From: CAYQPF01 sp964419225
GTDB lineage: Bacteria > Cloacimonadota > Cloacimonadia > Cloacimonadales > CAYQPF01
Length of the DNA: 45,258 bases
Assembly (NCBI GenBank): GCA_964419225.1
Contig: CAYQPF010000023.1
Span: 1-45,258, forward strand
Direction: 5' to 3'
Shown: positions 23,118 to 31,026 of the stretch, in pieces
Layout of the letters: each line of letters opens with the position of its first letter
How positions within the stretch are numbered: position 1 is the stretch's first letter
Translations under genes and position numbers: made by a program
Notes under the pieces: generated by a model
What the model saw: the letters and a program-made list of their open reading frames with translations, nothing else
What the model was told of the DNA's origin: nothing
Databases searched by the model: none

Positions 23118-23146
23118 AAAATAAAACCAATCTTGGAATAAGTCAA
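23118..23146 (-). promoter_or_regulatory. Promoter of the solute-binding protein gene
   Basis: Minus strand: TTGACT (23141-23146), 17-bp spacer, TATTTT (23118-23123). Confidence 0.6.
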
Positions 23147-23178
23147 GAACATAATATTAAAAAATTGAAAAAAACTAC

Positions 23179-23210
23179 TTGACAGACTCCAAGGATTAGG
23201 TAATTAGGTA
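23179..23210 (+). promoter_or_regulatory. Promoter with tandem operator of the sdpR-like/sdpI-like operon
   Basis: TTGACA (23179-23184), 16-bp spacer, TAATTA (23201-23206). Two direct copies of ATTAGGTA (23195-23202 and 23203-23210) cover the -10 region. This would suit autorepression by the ArsR-type product of the first gene. Confidence 0.55.
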
Positions 23211-23237
23211 ATAAGTTAAATAATTAAGGGAGGCAGG

Positions 23238-23516
23238 ATGAAGGATGCTTTTTTCAAGGCCATGTCTGATGCAAACAGACGGAAAATTCTGAATCTGCTT
23301 AAAGAGAATATGCAAATGTCAGCAGGAGAAATATCTGAGCATTTTGATATTTCTAAGCCGGCACTCAGTGATCATCTGAAGATTCTCAGGAATGCAGATT
23401 TGATTCAGGCGACCAAAAAAGGGCAGTTTATCTATTACCGAATCAATACAACGGTGATGGAGGATTTACTACAGTGGTTCATTACATTTTTAAAGCACGA
23501 TGGAGGTGAAAAATGA
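23238..23516 (+). CDS. sdpR: ArsR-type autorepressor of the SdpR class
   Basis: A 92-aa winged-helix regulator. It starts with MKDAFFKAMSDANRRKILNL and has the helix-turn-helix MSAGEISEHFDISKPALSDH, then the wing GQFIYYRINTTVMEDLLQWF. The spacing and wording fit the SdpR branch of the ArsR family, which lacks the metal-binding CxC motif; none is seen here. In Bacillus, SdpR represses sdpRI and is sequestered by membrane SdpI bound to the SdpC toxin. GGGAGG lies 7 nt before the ATG, and the stop codon overlaps the sdpI-like start by 4 nt (ATGA). Confidence 0.85.
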   Translation: MKDAFFKAMSDANRRKILNLLKENMQMSAGEISEHFDISKPALSDHLKILRNADLIQATKKGQFIYYRINTTVMEDLLQWFITFLKHDGGEK

Positions 23517-24166
23517 CACTAAAAAAATATTGGTTTACGATCATGATTCTGGTGATACAAGTACTGGGATCATTATATTTATGTATGTCTTTACCGGCAG
23601 ATGCAAAAGTTCCAATCCATTGGAATTATAAGGGTGAAATTGATAATTATGCAAGTGTCTGGTCATCTTTTTATACCTTTAACGGGATAAATGTGGGATT
23701 ATTTCTGTTTTTCTTAGCTTTCCCTTTATTTTCTCCCTGGTATAAGAAGAACCAGAAACAATATGAAAAGCTATTGCCTGTAATAGTAGGCGGAATGATC
23801 ATGTTATTTGCTGCAATTTACTTATTCAGTTTGATTACCGTATTTTATCCCGGTTTTAACAGTAGTGCAGGAATAGATTTTCTTATTGGCATTTTACTGA
23901 TATTTTTGGGTAATCTGATGCCGAAGATACCCAAGAATTTTTTTATTGGGATTAGAACACCTTGGAGTCTTTCATCGGATGAAGTATGGTTTAAGACACA
24001 CAGAGTGGGTGGGTATTGTTTCGTCATGGGTGGCATACTGATGCTGTTTAAGGGATTTTTGCCTGTGGACTGGTCTGTTCCACAGATGATTCTGACGGTC
24101 AGTACAATAGCTTTGTTTGCTTATCCGGTTATATATTCTTTTATCCTGTTTAAACAGAATAATTGA
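23513..24166 (+). CDS. sdpI: SdpI-family integral membrane protein
   Basis: A 217-aa protein with six predicted membrane segments (about 8-26, 55-75, 88-108, 118-136, 158-178 and 190-212). The N-terminal DUF1648-type segment has SLPADAKVPIHWNYKGEID, and the SdpI signature FFIGIRTPWSLSSDEVWFKT precedes HRVGG. In Bacillus, SdpI gives immunity to the SdpC toxin and signals to SdpR. Here no SdpC-like toxin gene or SdpAB maturation gene is adjacent, so a broader envelope-sensing role or defence against neighbours' toxins is possible. Translationally coupled to the regulator by the ATGA overlap. Confidence 0.9.
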   Translation: MTLKKYWFTIMILVIQVLGSLYLCMSLPADAKVPIHWNYKGEIDNYASVWSSFYTFNGINVGLFLFFLAFPLFSPWYKKNQKQYEKLLPVIVGGMIMLFAAIYLFSLITVFYPGFNSSAGIDFLIGILLIFLGNLMPKIPKNFFIGIRTPWSLSSDEVWFKTHRVGGYCFVMGGILMLFKGFLPVDWSVPQMILTVSTIALFAYPVIYSFILFKQNN

Positions 24167-24214
24167 AAAATGGATTGATATCTTTGGTACAGATATATTA
24201 AATTTTTGCTCTAT

Positions 24215-24952
24215 TTACGGCTGATATTCAGTCAGATTCCAATATACGGAGAAAGGACTCATGTCGTACTCCGCTTTGACCGGGATCCGCTTTTCGTCGT
24301 CTGTGAACCAAAAATACAGAGAATGATATTCGCTGACCAGATTGTTGGTCAGCATATCGCTGTTTTCTTTCTTCTTCTTCTGCAAATTCGTGAAGTCTAT
24401 CTTATATTTAAGTACTTTTGTTTTACCCAGTACTGTGCGGATACTTTCCTTTTTCAGGAGTTTGTACTTTGCCTGCCATTGAACTTTATTGGCATCCAAA
24501 TTGAAAACACCGTTTGTTTCTGCAGTTCTTGTTCTTAAATAGTATAAACACGAAAAGAAATCCCTGGTCCGATCATTGATCTTATACTCCTGCAGAGTAT
24601 TCTTCAGGCTGTTCACATACTTGGCATTGAACAGTTTCTGATCATAAGAAGTCGAAGACTTTTCTTTGTACTTGCTTTGATTAATGTTCTTGTTATAACT
24701 CTGAGTAAGATAATCCTCCTGATACTCTGAAATATACAAATTATCAAGACTCTCTGTCATAGTATTGGTAAATCCTGTGGACTTAGCTTTGACAGTGATC
24801 CTGCCCTTATCGGCTCCCTTTGCGTCGATCATCGTAACTCTGACAACAGGTATGCCCAGATAATTGATGTTAAAGAGCATTTCTTCCCCAAACAACTTAC
24901 CAGTAAGTAATACAGTCAAAATCAGCAGGAATTTATATCTCATCTTCCTCAA
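24215..24952 (-). CDS. DUF3108 exported protein
   Basis: A 245-aa protein with a signal peptide (residues ~5-22, YKFLLILTVLLTGKLFG). The body begins with MLFNINYLGIPVVRVTM and carries KINDRTRDFFSCLYYLRTRT, then VLKYKIDFTN and LYFWFTDDEKRIPVKAEYD. This is the layout of DUF3108, a periplasmic beta-structured family of unknown function often near envelope genes. Its start overlaps the end of the CNNM-type gene by 20 nt, making it the last gene of the minus-strand run from 29920. No terminator hairpin is evident between it and the convergent SdpI gene (49-bp gap). Confidence 0.8.
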   Translation of the reverse strand: MRKMRYKFLLILTVLLTGKLFGEEMLFNINYLGIPVVRVTMIDAKGADKGRITVKAKSTGFTNTMTESLDNLYISEYQEDYLTQSYNKNINQSKYKEKSSTSYDQKLFNAKYVNSLKNTLQEYKINDRTRDFFSCLYYLRTRTAETNGVFNLDANKVQWQAKYKLLKKESIRTVLGKTKVLKYKIDFTNLQKKKKENSDMLTNNLVSEYHSLYFWFTDDEKRIPVKAEYDMSPFSVYWNLTEYQP

Positions 24953-26213
24953 CTTTTGCAGGATATATTTTCATGCGTACATTGGTAATTCTTTGACGTT
25001 TTACCTGGGATATTGTAAAAACAACCTGCTCTTTATACTTATAGACTTCATTTTTGGTCGGGACTTTATTCATTTCATCGTAAAGAAATTCGGCCACATT
25101 GTCATAAGCCTCTTCATCAATATCCAACCCAAATTCCCTGTTTAACTCATCAATAGAATGCATCCCGTTGACCAGATATTCGGAATCTCCAATCTTAGTC
25201 AACATGGGTGGTTCCTCATCATATTCATCCATGATTTCTCCAACTAACTGCTCCAGAATATCTTCAATGGAGATCAACCCGGATGTCCCACCGTACTCAT
25301 CTACAACAACTGCAATCTGGACTTTTTTGGTCTGAAACTGGTTTAAAAGGTATTGGATCTTCATGTTTTCTGTGACAAAAAATGCTTTTCTGAGCAGAGA
25401 TGAGATGGTCTTTTTCTCTGGATTCAATAAGATATCTTTGGCATAAATCACTCCGATAATATCATCGATCGATTTTTTATAAACAGGTATGCGGGAATAA
25501 CCTGAATCTATAATAATCTTTTTTATCCCTTCTATTCCATAGGATACTTCTGCACCGATTATATCTACCCTGGGAACCATTACTTCCCTTACTTCTGTTG
25601 AAGAAAAGCGGAAGATACTGTCGATTATCCGTTTTTCGTTTTCTTCCAATTGATGTGTAGAGTTTTTAGATATCAGCAGATTACGGAATTCTTCAGAAGA
25701 GATTGAGTTGTCCGGGTTATAGACAAATGTTTTTTTGGAGAAGATCATACTGATATACTCGAGCATTTTAACGATAGGGAAAAGCACTGTTTTGATGATT
25801 TCCAGAATAATTCCGGATAATCCGGCAATTGTCTCAGCTTTGGAATAAGCAAAAAGCTTTGGTATGATCTCACCAAAGAAAAGAAGTAGAGAAGTCATGA
25901 TGACAATTTCTACGGAAAGACTGAAAAACTTCGAGGTTAACTGCAGTCTTTCCCCAATATCAACAGCGATTACCGCTGCGATTGATGATGCGAAAACATT
26001 TACAAAAGTATTGCTCAAAAGAATGGTGATCAGTAATTGTCTGGGTTTTTTTAGTAATCTAAAGATAGTTTTGGTGCTAAAGGAGTTGTCTTTCTCCAGT
26101 TTTTTTAATTGTATTCTTGATAATGAAAAAAATGCTGTTTCAGATCCTGCAAAGAATGCAGATAAAATAAGACATACGAAAATTAATAAATAATGCGATC
26201 CTGAGTCTTCCAC
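24933..26213 (-). CDS. CNNM/CorC-HlyC-family membrane protein
   Basis: A 426-aa protein. The DUF21/CNNM membrane domain covers residues ~5-180, with SAFFAGSETAFFSLSRIQLK and FGEIIPKLFAYSKAETIAGL as family motifs. A CBS pair follows, at ~200-330, including REVMVPRVDIIGAEVSYGIE and VDEYGGTSGLISIEDILEQL. The C-terminal CorC_HlyC transporter-associated domain ends the protein (DEEAYDNVAEFLYDEM). Relatives move Mg2+ or related divalent cations, and the name haemolysin is historical. Start is GTG at 26213; the nearest ribosome binding site (GGGAGG at the end of ybeY) is about 14 nt away, a little far. It follows ybeY by 9 bp, an association seen in many bacteria. Confidence 0.9.
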   Translation of the reverse strand: MEDSGSHYLLIFVCLILSAFFAGSETAFFSLSRIQLKKLEKDNSFSTKTIFRLLKKPRQLLITILLSNTFVNVFASSIAAVIAVDIGERLQLTSKFFSLSVEIVIMTSLLLFFGEIIPKLFAYSKAETIAGLSGIILEIIKTVLFPIVKMLEYISMIFSKKTFVYNPDNSISSEEFRNLLISKNSTHQLEENEKRIIDSIFRFSSTEVREVMVPRVDIIGAEVSYGIEGIKKIIIDSGYSRIPVYKKSIDDIIGVIYAKDILLNPEKKTISSLLRKAFFVTENMKIQYLLNQFQTKKVQIAVVVDEYGGTSGLISIEDILEQLVGEIMDEYDEEPPMLTKIGDSEYLVNGMHSIDELNREFGLDIDEEAYDNVAEFLYDEMNKVPTKNEVYKYKEQVVFTISQVKRQRITNVRMKIYPAKVEEDEI

Positions 26214-26222
26214 TTGTTGCTT

Positions 26223-26642
26223 TTATTCCTCCCTAACTAGTTTCCAATATTTTTTTTGCAATTCTTCCATCACAGTTTTCTCTCTGATGGAGATATGATC
26301 ATAGCCTAAAAGATGAAGCAGCCCATGTAAAAACAAAAACTGAACTTCTCTTTCCAAACTCTGATTACCTTTTTGATTATCTGCAACACTTATGTCAATA
26401 ATAATATCACCCAAAAAATTAATTCCGGGTATTTCCGCTGAAAAAGAAAGCACATCCGTGACAGAATCCTTTCCTCTGTATTTTCGATTATACTCTTTAA
26501 TAGAACCATCATCGCACAAAATCAGGTTCAAACTGGCTGTCTCCAATCTTTTTTGTTCCTGAGACAAGACTCGACAGACATCTTCGAACAGCTCTTCCGC
26601 AAACTCTCTGTCACTCTGGTTATCCAATAAGATCTCAGTCAT
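26223..26642 (-). CDS. ybeY: Endoribonuclease YbeY (16S rRNA maturation)
   Basis: 139 aa from ATG 26642, whose first 8 nt overlap the end of pgpH (ATGACTGA). An upstream in-frame extension lacks homology. The metal-binding signature HGLLHLLGYDH is intact near residue 100-110, preceded by the substrate-groove block GKDSVTDVLSF and by LGDIIIDISVADNQ. YbeY is a zinc-dependent RNase needed for 16S rRNA 3' end processing and ribosome quality control. It is slightly shorter than the E. coli protein but complete. The pgpH-ybeY-CNNM order is conserved across many phyla, which supports the annotation. Confidence 0.95.
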   Translation of the reverse strand: MTEILLDNQSDREFAEELFEDVCRVLSQEQKRLETASLNLILCDDGSIKEYNRKYRGKDSVTDVLSFSAEIPGINFLGDIIIDISVADNQKGNQSLEREVQFLFLHGLLHLLGYDHISIREKTVMEELQKKYWKLVREE

Positions 26643-28710
26643 GTTTATCTTCCGGATATTCGATTCTTTTCCGGTAAACCCCAACCAGAATAGGAAGCAT
26701 GGCATGTTTGGCTATATCCAGTTCCATGATGCTGATGGGTGCTTCTGACAGTTGATTTTCCTGCATTAATCTGAGAATCGTGTCATCTATGATCTTTCTG
26801 ATGATCTCTTCATTAACTTCTGAAAGGGACTTGGTGATCGACTCTACTATATCTGCCACCATTACCAGTACAGCCTCTTTACTATTAGGCTTTGGCCCTG
26901 CATAGTTGAACTTGAACTCGTCTATAAACTGATTCTCATCCTTGGCTTTCTGGTAAAAATAACGCACCTTGCTTGTCCCGTGATGCTGTCTGATAATATC
27001 TATGATCTCTTTAGGTAGTTTAAACTTTCTGGCCAGATTGATTCCTTCCTGCACATGTTCTTTAATACTGAGTGCACTTTGCTGATAAGGCTTTTTCTGA
27101 TGTTCTTCTCCGGCATGCGGATTGTTTTCTATGAAGATCTCAGGGTGGAGAATTTTACCGATATCATGATAATAACTTCCGACTCTGGTGATCAAGGGAT
27201 TAGCGTTGATGGCTTCGGCTGCAGCTTCGGCTATGTTGCCCACTATCAGAGAATGATGATAAGTCCCGGGTGCCATTACAGCTAATTTCTTCAATAAAGG
27301 TGAATTGAAATCCTGAAAACTGTATAATAATTCCCGGGTTGTTAATTTAAAGATCTTTTCAACAGGATTGATCAAAAGAAATGCTCCGATATATGCGATC
27401 ACAACCGATGTCGTAGAATAGATCAAATGAAACAAGAGGATATTATACTTTTCGTGATTTATAAATGAGATGAGCAGACAAAATACCCAGATCGCAACAG
27501 TTGAATAGAACAAAGAAGATAAATAATATACTTTATGAGACAATAACCTGCTGATGATCAACCCGCAAAGCACAGGCAGTATATGTGTAAACGGATTGAT
27601 AAAATCCCAGTTCAACAACAGACTGGAAATGCATAAATTCAAAAAAGCATAACTAAGTGCCGTAGGCAGATCGTAAAGAAAGAGTACGATCAGAATGGTC
27701 AAACTGTAGGGTAAAACTGAATTAGGCAGCTTCAACACCCGCACCAGAACGAGATTAATAATTACAGAAATAACCAAATTAAAAATAATGACTTTGTATT
27801 TTGAAGGATCGTACAGATCAAAGAGCTTCAAAGCCAGGAAATATGTAATCAAAATCAGGACTAGTAAAAGGAAAAAGCTGACAAATACCAGGATGTTCTC
27901 TGTTTTTTCCAAAGAGAACGGATTCTGGGTGGCCTTCTCCAAAGAAGAGATTTTTCTCAATACATCCTGAGTGATCACATCATTCTTGTTCACTATTATC
28001 TCATTTTTCTGGGTAGTACCCAGACCTTTATTCAGATTATCTTCCAGTTTTTCTTTTTCCAGTTTGTTTTTCGTCTGATCAAATTCCACATTTGAGAGTA
28101 AAGCATAAGTCATTATGTTTTGGACAGCTCTTTTCTCTACGGGATTTTCAAAGGAATTTATCATCATTTTTTTGGCATTAACTAAGGTAATACATTCTTC
28201 AGGAGTTTGAAAATAAGTTTTATTATCCTTAGTGATTTTAATTGTATCGGAAGGCATTTGCTCAAAAATCGGGATTTGAGCCAGTTTATCAAGTTCTTCA
28301 AATAATCTTTCATAGAGATACAATCTGCTCTTGTCTTTACTGAGGAGGAGGATGGTTGATTGATCTAATAGAATGCTGTCTTTATTGAGGAGCCTTTTTA
28401 TTTCCGGAATGCTTTTAGAACTGTTAAAAATATCAAATAGTTTATTAAACCTTTCCTGAATCAGAAAATTCTTCGTGTCGGAGATCTTATAATCTTGTTT
28501 TAGAGTCTTAAATTCTTTGTCTAATTGTGCTGCAATTTCTTCAGGGGTAGGGTAAATAGTGAAAGTTATCGGAGAAATAATATCCTGTTCTGCGATTTGT
28601 CCAAGCTTAATGTGAAATTTGGGATTGATGGAAAAACTGTTATTATAATAGATAAAACCAATTGTAATCAACAGGGCGGAAAAAATGATGGAGCTTAGAA
28701 TTTTTTTCAT
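26635..28710 (-). CDS. pgpH: Cyclic di-AMP phosphodiesterase, PgpH-type 7TM-HD protein
   Basis: A 691-aa membrane protein. It has one N-terminal membrane segment (~5-23), a large extracytoplasmic 7TMR-HDED domain (~30-265), seven membrane helices (~270-450) and a cytoplasmic HD domain (~465-665). HD motifs are HHSLIVGN (H485-H486) and YYHDIGK (H515-D516); downstream metal ligands are in HAGEEHQ and IIRQHHGTSKV. PgpH hydrolyses c-di-AMP to pApA in Firmicutes, linking wall and osmotic homeostasis. No diadenylate cyclase lies in the window. The end overlaps ybeY by 8 nt. A hairpin separates it from the upstream LysM gene. Confidence 0.93.
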   Translation of the reverse strand: MKKILSSIIFSALLITIGFIYYNNSFSINPKFHIKLGQIAEQDIISPITFTIYPTPEEIAAQLDKEFKTLKQDYKISDTKNFLIQERFNKLFDIFNSSKSIPEIKRLLNKDSILLDQSTILLLSKDKSRLYLYERLFEELDKLAQIPIFEQMPSDTIKITKDNKTYFQTPEECITLVNAKKMMINSFENPVEKRAVQNIMTYALLSNVEFDQTKNKLEKEKLEDNLNKGLGTTQKNEIIVNKNDVITQDVLRKISSLEKATQNPFSLEKTENILVFVSFFLLLVLILITYFLALKLFDLYDPSKYKVIIFNLVISVIINLVLVRVLKLPNSVLPYSLTILIVLFLYDLPTALSYAFLNLCISSLLLNWDFINPFTHILPVLCGLIISRLLSHKVYYLSSLFYSTVAIWVFCLLISFINHEKYNILLFHLIYSTTSVVIAYIGAFLLINPVEKIFKLTTRELLYSFQDFNSPLLKKLAVMAPGTYHHSLIVGNIAEAAAEAINANPLITRVGSYYHDIGKILHPEIFIENNPHAGEEHQKKPYQQSALSIKEHVQEGINLARKFKLPKEIIDIIRQHHGTSKVRYFYQKAKDENQFIDEFKFNYAGPKPNSKEAVLVMVADIVESITKSLSEVNEEIIRKIIDDTILRLMQENQLSEAPISIMELDIAKHAMLPILVGVYRKRIEYPEDKHD

Positions 28711-28719
28711 TTTGAGGTA

Positions 28720-28743
28720 TAGAGCATCCTTACGGATGCTCTA
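28720..28743 (-). other. Intercistronic hairpin between LysM and pgpH genes
   Basis: TAGAGCATCC and GGATGCTCTA pair perfectly around TTAC (plus-strand reading). No U-run follows on the minus strand, so it may be a 3'-end stabiliser, processing site or partial attenuator inside the operon rather than a full terminator. The pgpH start is 10 bp away, so the hairpin could also affect its ribosome binding site. Confidence 0.6.
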
Positions 28744-28754
28744 TTTAAAATATA

Positions 28755-29672
28755 TCAGTCGCGGGGAAGCTTGAGGATTTGATTGATTTTCAAGACATTA
28801 GGATCTTTGATCTGATCTTTATTGGCTCTGTAAATAAGAGTCCATTTTGCACCTTTACCATAAACTTCAGGATAAGCTGCAATTTTCCAAAGACTTTCTC
28901 CCCGATAAACCTTCCAGGTTGTTGGTAAGCCTCTCGGAATATTCAAAACCTGATCAATCTCTACTACATTGGGATCTTTGATCACATCACGGTTCGCTCT
29001 GTAAATGATACCCCATTTGGAAGGATCACCATATATAGAGTCATAACCGGAAATCTTGGAAAGGTAATCACCTTTGGCGACTTTGTATGTATCACCTTTG
29101 GGTGCACTTGTTTCTTCTGGTTTAATCGCCTGCTTAAGAGTCAGAATCTTCTTCTCAATATCACCGATTTGGGCCTTGAATTGAGGTAATTGAGAAACAT
29201 TGGAAGACTCTTTGTACTTGTTGAAATCTTCAGCCATTTCCACTAATGCTTTGGAATATTCCCAAAGTTCACTGTCTGACAGCTTATTCCAATCATCCAG
29301 TTTTTTCTGGTAATACGCCAGCTTACTATCCACATTTCCGATTTCACGGTTTAAAACAGTTGTATCGACATCAGCCAGTTCCAGTTTTTTCAGAAGCTGG
29401 GTCATGCTTGTTTTATAAGCTTCTTTGGTGTTTTTAAGCACTGTATTCAAAGAATCGATATCTTTCTTGTATTTTTGGGTCTGGGATACTACATTTGCTT
29501 TCTCGCTCTGGAGAGCCAATAATTCTGCTTCCAGATTGCTGCAGTAAACTATTCTCTCTTTCTTCGACAATTTCTTGTATTCTTCATCACTTAAGTACGT
29601 TACTTTACCAAATAAAAATAATGGCATTAACACACAGATCAAGGTCGCTATTAGTATGTTTCTTGTCATCAT
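28755..29672 (-). CDS. Exported coiled-coil protein with two LysM domains
   Basis: A 305-aa protein with a signal peptide (residues ~1-22, ILIATLICVLMPLFLFG). Residues ~35-185 are strongly coiled-coil (KERIVYCSNLEAELLALQSE). Two LysM domains end it: ~198-250, beginning YKVAKGDYLSKISGYDSIYG, and ~255-305, beginning WKVYRGESLWKIAAYPEVYG. LysM domains bind N-acetylglucosamine polymers, so it should be attached to peptidoglycan. The two modules are near duplicates, including W-x-x-I-Y-R-A-N-(R/K)-D. The start overlaps the stop of the lipoprotein gene (ATGA), so both are made together; the shared coiled-coil character suggests they form a complex. Confidence 0.88.
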   Translation of the reverse strand: MMTRNILIATLICVLMPLFLFGKVTYLSDEEYKKLSKKERIVYCSNLEAELLALQSEKANVVSQTQKYKKDIDSLNTVLKNTKEAYKTSMTQLLKKLELADVDTTVLNREIGNVDSKLAYYQKKLDDWNKLSDSELWEYSKALVEMAEDFNKYKESSNVSQLPQFKAQIGDIEKKILTLKQAIKPEETSAPKGDTYKVAKGDYLSKISGYDSIYGDPSKWGIIYRANRDVIKDPNVVEIDQVLNIPRGLPTTWKVYRGESLWKIAAYPEVYGKGAKWTLIYRANKDQIKDPNVLKINQILKLPRD

Positions 29673-29920
29673 TCCCCCTTATTTCCTGTAGATTTAACCT
29701 GGTTTTGAACTGCATCGAGTTCTTGTTGGGCAGTTGATAACTCTTTTTCCAGTTTTTGTTTTTGAGCCAAAGTGGCATCTCTTTCTTTCTTTGCTGCTTC
29801 TACTTCCAGTCTGGTCTTCTCAAGCTGATCTTTACTGACCGGAGGTGGAGGGGGAGTGCAGGCTGTTAGTAAGAAAGCGGTTGTCATTAAAATGATGGCA
29901 CCAAGTTTAACCAATCTCAT
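29669..29920 (-). CDS. Small coiled-coil lipoprotein
   Basis: An 83-aa lipoprotein. Signal peptide with lipobox LLTAC (Cys21), then a proline run (TPPPPPVS), then a single long amphipathic helix rich in E, K, Q and A (LEVEAAKKERDATLAQKQKL). In size and design it resembles Lpp-like or Alx/OprI-type periplasmic lipoproteins, but no C-terminal Lys for wall linkage stands out. The ATG has AGGAGAG upstream. It is the first gene of the minus-strand run (promoter 29952-29980) and overlaps the LysM gene by 4 nt. Confidence 0.88.
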   Translation of the reverse strand: MRLVKLGAIILMTTAFLLTACTPPPPPVSKDQLEKTRLEVEAAKKERDATLAQKQKLEKELSTAQQELDAVQNQVKSTGNKGE

Positions 29921-29951
29921 ATACTCTCCTGTTTTTTTAGAATAACTGTTA

Positions 29952-29980
29952 AATACAAAAAAAGTTACAAATTATGTCAA
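29952..29980 (-). promoter_or_regulatory. Promoter of the lipoprotein-LysM-PgpH-YbeY-CNNM-DUF3108 run
   Basis: Minus strand: TTGACA (29975-29980), 17-bp spacer, TGTATT (29952-29957). The only clear promoter before this six-gene run. Confidence 0.6.
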
Positions 29981-30160
29981 GAATAATCGAAATGAGGAGA
30001 AAAGAAAAATTGCGGAAGAGATAATAAACAATTATAGGTAAGGTGGGTGGTTTGTAAATCCTGCTGAAACACATGACACTGATTTAAGGATGTCATAGAT
30101 TTGGAATGTAAGACAAATAATCTTTTGTCCGAGTTGTATTGGAAGATAGAGATACTTATT

Positions 30161-30200
30161 GGAATACAGACTTTCACAGACTTACAAGGACTATCACGGA
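30161..30200 (+). repeat. Decamer tandem tract, 4 units
   Basis: Four 10-bp units in perfect register, consensus CTNTCACRGA (for example CTTTCACAGA, CTATCACGGA). Same family as 30841-30880 and 36471-36510. An open frame crossing it is a by-product. 29981-30160 shows nothing recognisable. Confidence 0.85.
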
Positions 30201-30276
30201 CAAGAAAGGAGAGCAGAAGCTATATTTTGAGTGGAATGCTAAAATGATAAACCCGCAGGCAAGTACTAAGGAGAGA

Positions 30277-30311
30277 GTGGGCAGTATGCAGTCAGCAGAG
30301 GGCAGTGGGGG
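30277..30311 (+). repeat. Heptamer tandem tract (GTGGGCA type), 5 units
   Basis: Units GTGGGCA, GTATGCA, GTCAGCA and two more in register. Nearly the reverse complement of 3730-3764. It lies 55 bp before the TldD/PmbA remnant. Confidence 0.85.
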
Positions 30312-30365
30312 AAGTCATGAATCGGGAGGTGGAGAAGATTTCGGAGCAAAGACGAACACTGTTAA

Positions 30366-30797
30366 GCAAAGCAGGAGAAGATAACCGATGGCAAAATCGA
30401 TAAACTACTCTATACCAAAGCAGAAGCAGTGGATTATAAAACTAAGCCTTCAGGTCATGCAACCAGAAATTATAATGGTAAATGTTACTCAACCTTGGGA
30501 ACTCTGATCCCGGGTAAAACATTAACCAATCTAAGGGAATTTACTAAAGAGCAGGACATCTTATTACCTTTAATGCTAACTAATTTAAACTTCCAACCTT
30601 CCGGAGATTTTTCCATGTTATATAGTTTGGCTGCTATAGTGCGAAATGGTGAAATTGAAGGGCAAACGGGTCCTGTGACCATGACAGGGAACTATCTGGA
30701 AGCCTTGAATCAGGATTTTGTCGGGGTAGTGGAAAGTGATCTGCTGGCATACAGAAAAAAAATATCCGATGACCATATCCAGAGTCATGTGCCATAG
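30366..30797 (+). pseudogene. C-terminal remnant of a TldD/PmbA-family protein
   Basis: A 143-codon open stretch from the stop at 30363 matches the end of the TldD/PmbA peptidase family: ITDGKIDKLLYTKAEA, then TKPSGHATRNY (family pattern KPTGNARR), MLTNLNFQPSGDFSMLYS (family TNLxxxPGxxSxxxL and SGDFS), RNGEIEGQTGPVTMTGNYLE (family ENGEIxxPVxxVTIAGNLL) and a last helix. The N-terminal ~300 residues, including the HExxxH-like metal site, are absent; the preceding 180 bp consist of decamer and heptamer tracts. No ribosome binding site is evident. I infer a truncated gene whose 5' part was lost, with repeats now at the junction. Confidence 0.65.
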
Positions 30798-30840
30798 AAG
30801 TTAATTATTAGTAAGGGAACAGGGAAGAGATACTATATGA

Positions 30841-30880
30841 GAACACGAACACGGACTTTTACAGACTATCACGGACTGAA
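30841..30880 (+). repeat. Decamer tandem tract, 3-4 units
   Basis: ACGGACTTTT, ACAGACTATC, ACGGACTGAA in register, preceded by a divergent unit. Directly downstream of the TldD/PmbA remnant; another tract of the same family lies upstream at 30161-30200, so the remnant is bracketed. Confidence 0.8.
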
Positions 30881-31026
30881 GAAGAGATTTGAATGTTGTA
30901 ATCTGAGGTGTTATCCTCGGTGCAAGACAGGTTAAAAAACAGTTTCAGAGAAGTATTTTTTTCTTTACAATTTTTAAGTTGTTTGTATTAATAGAAAAGT
31001 TATTTATTAGATGATTTGTTGGAATA

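Noticed and set aside
30139..30384. 81-codon open frame
   Set aside because: It is made of decamer and heptamer tracts plus the start of the TldD/PmbA remnant in another frame; no ribosome binding site.
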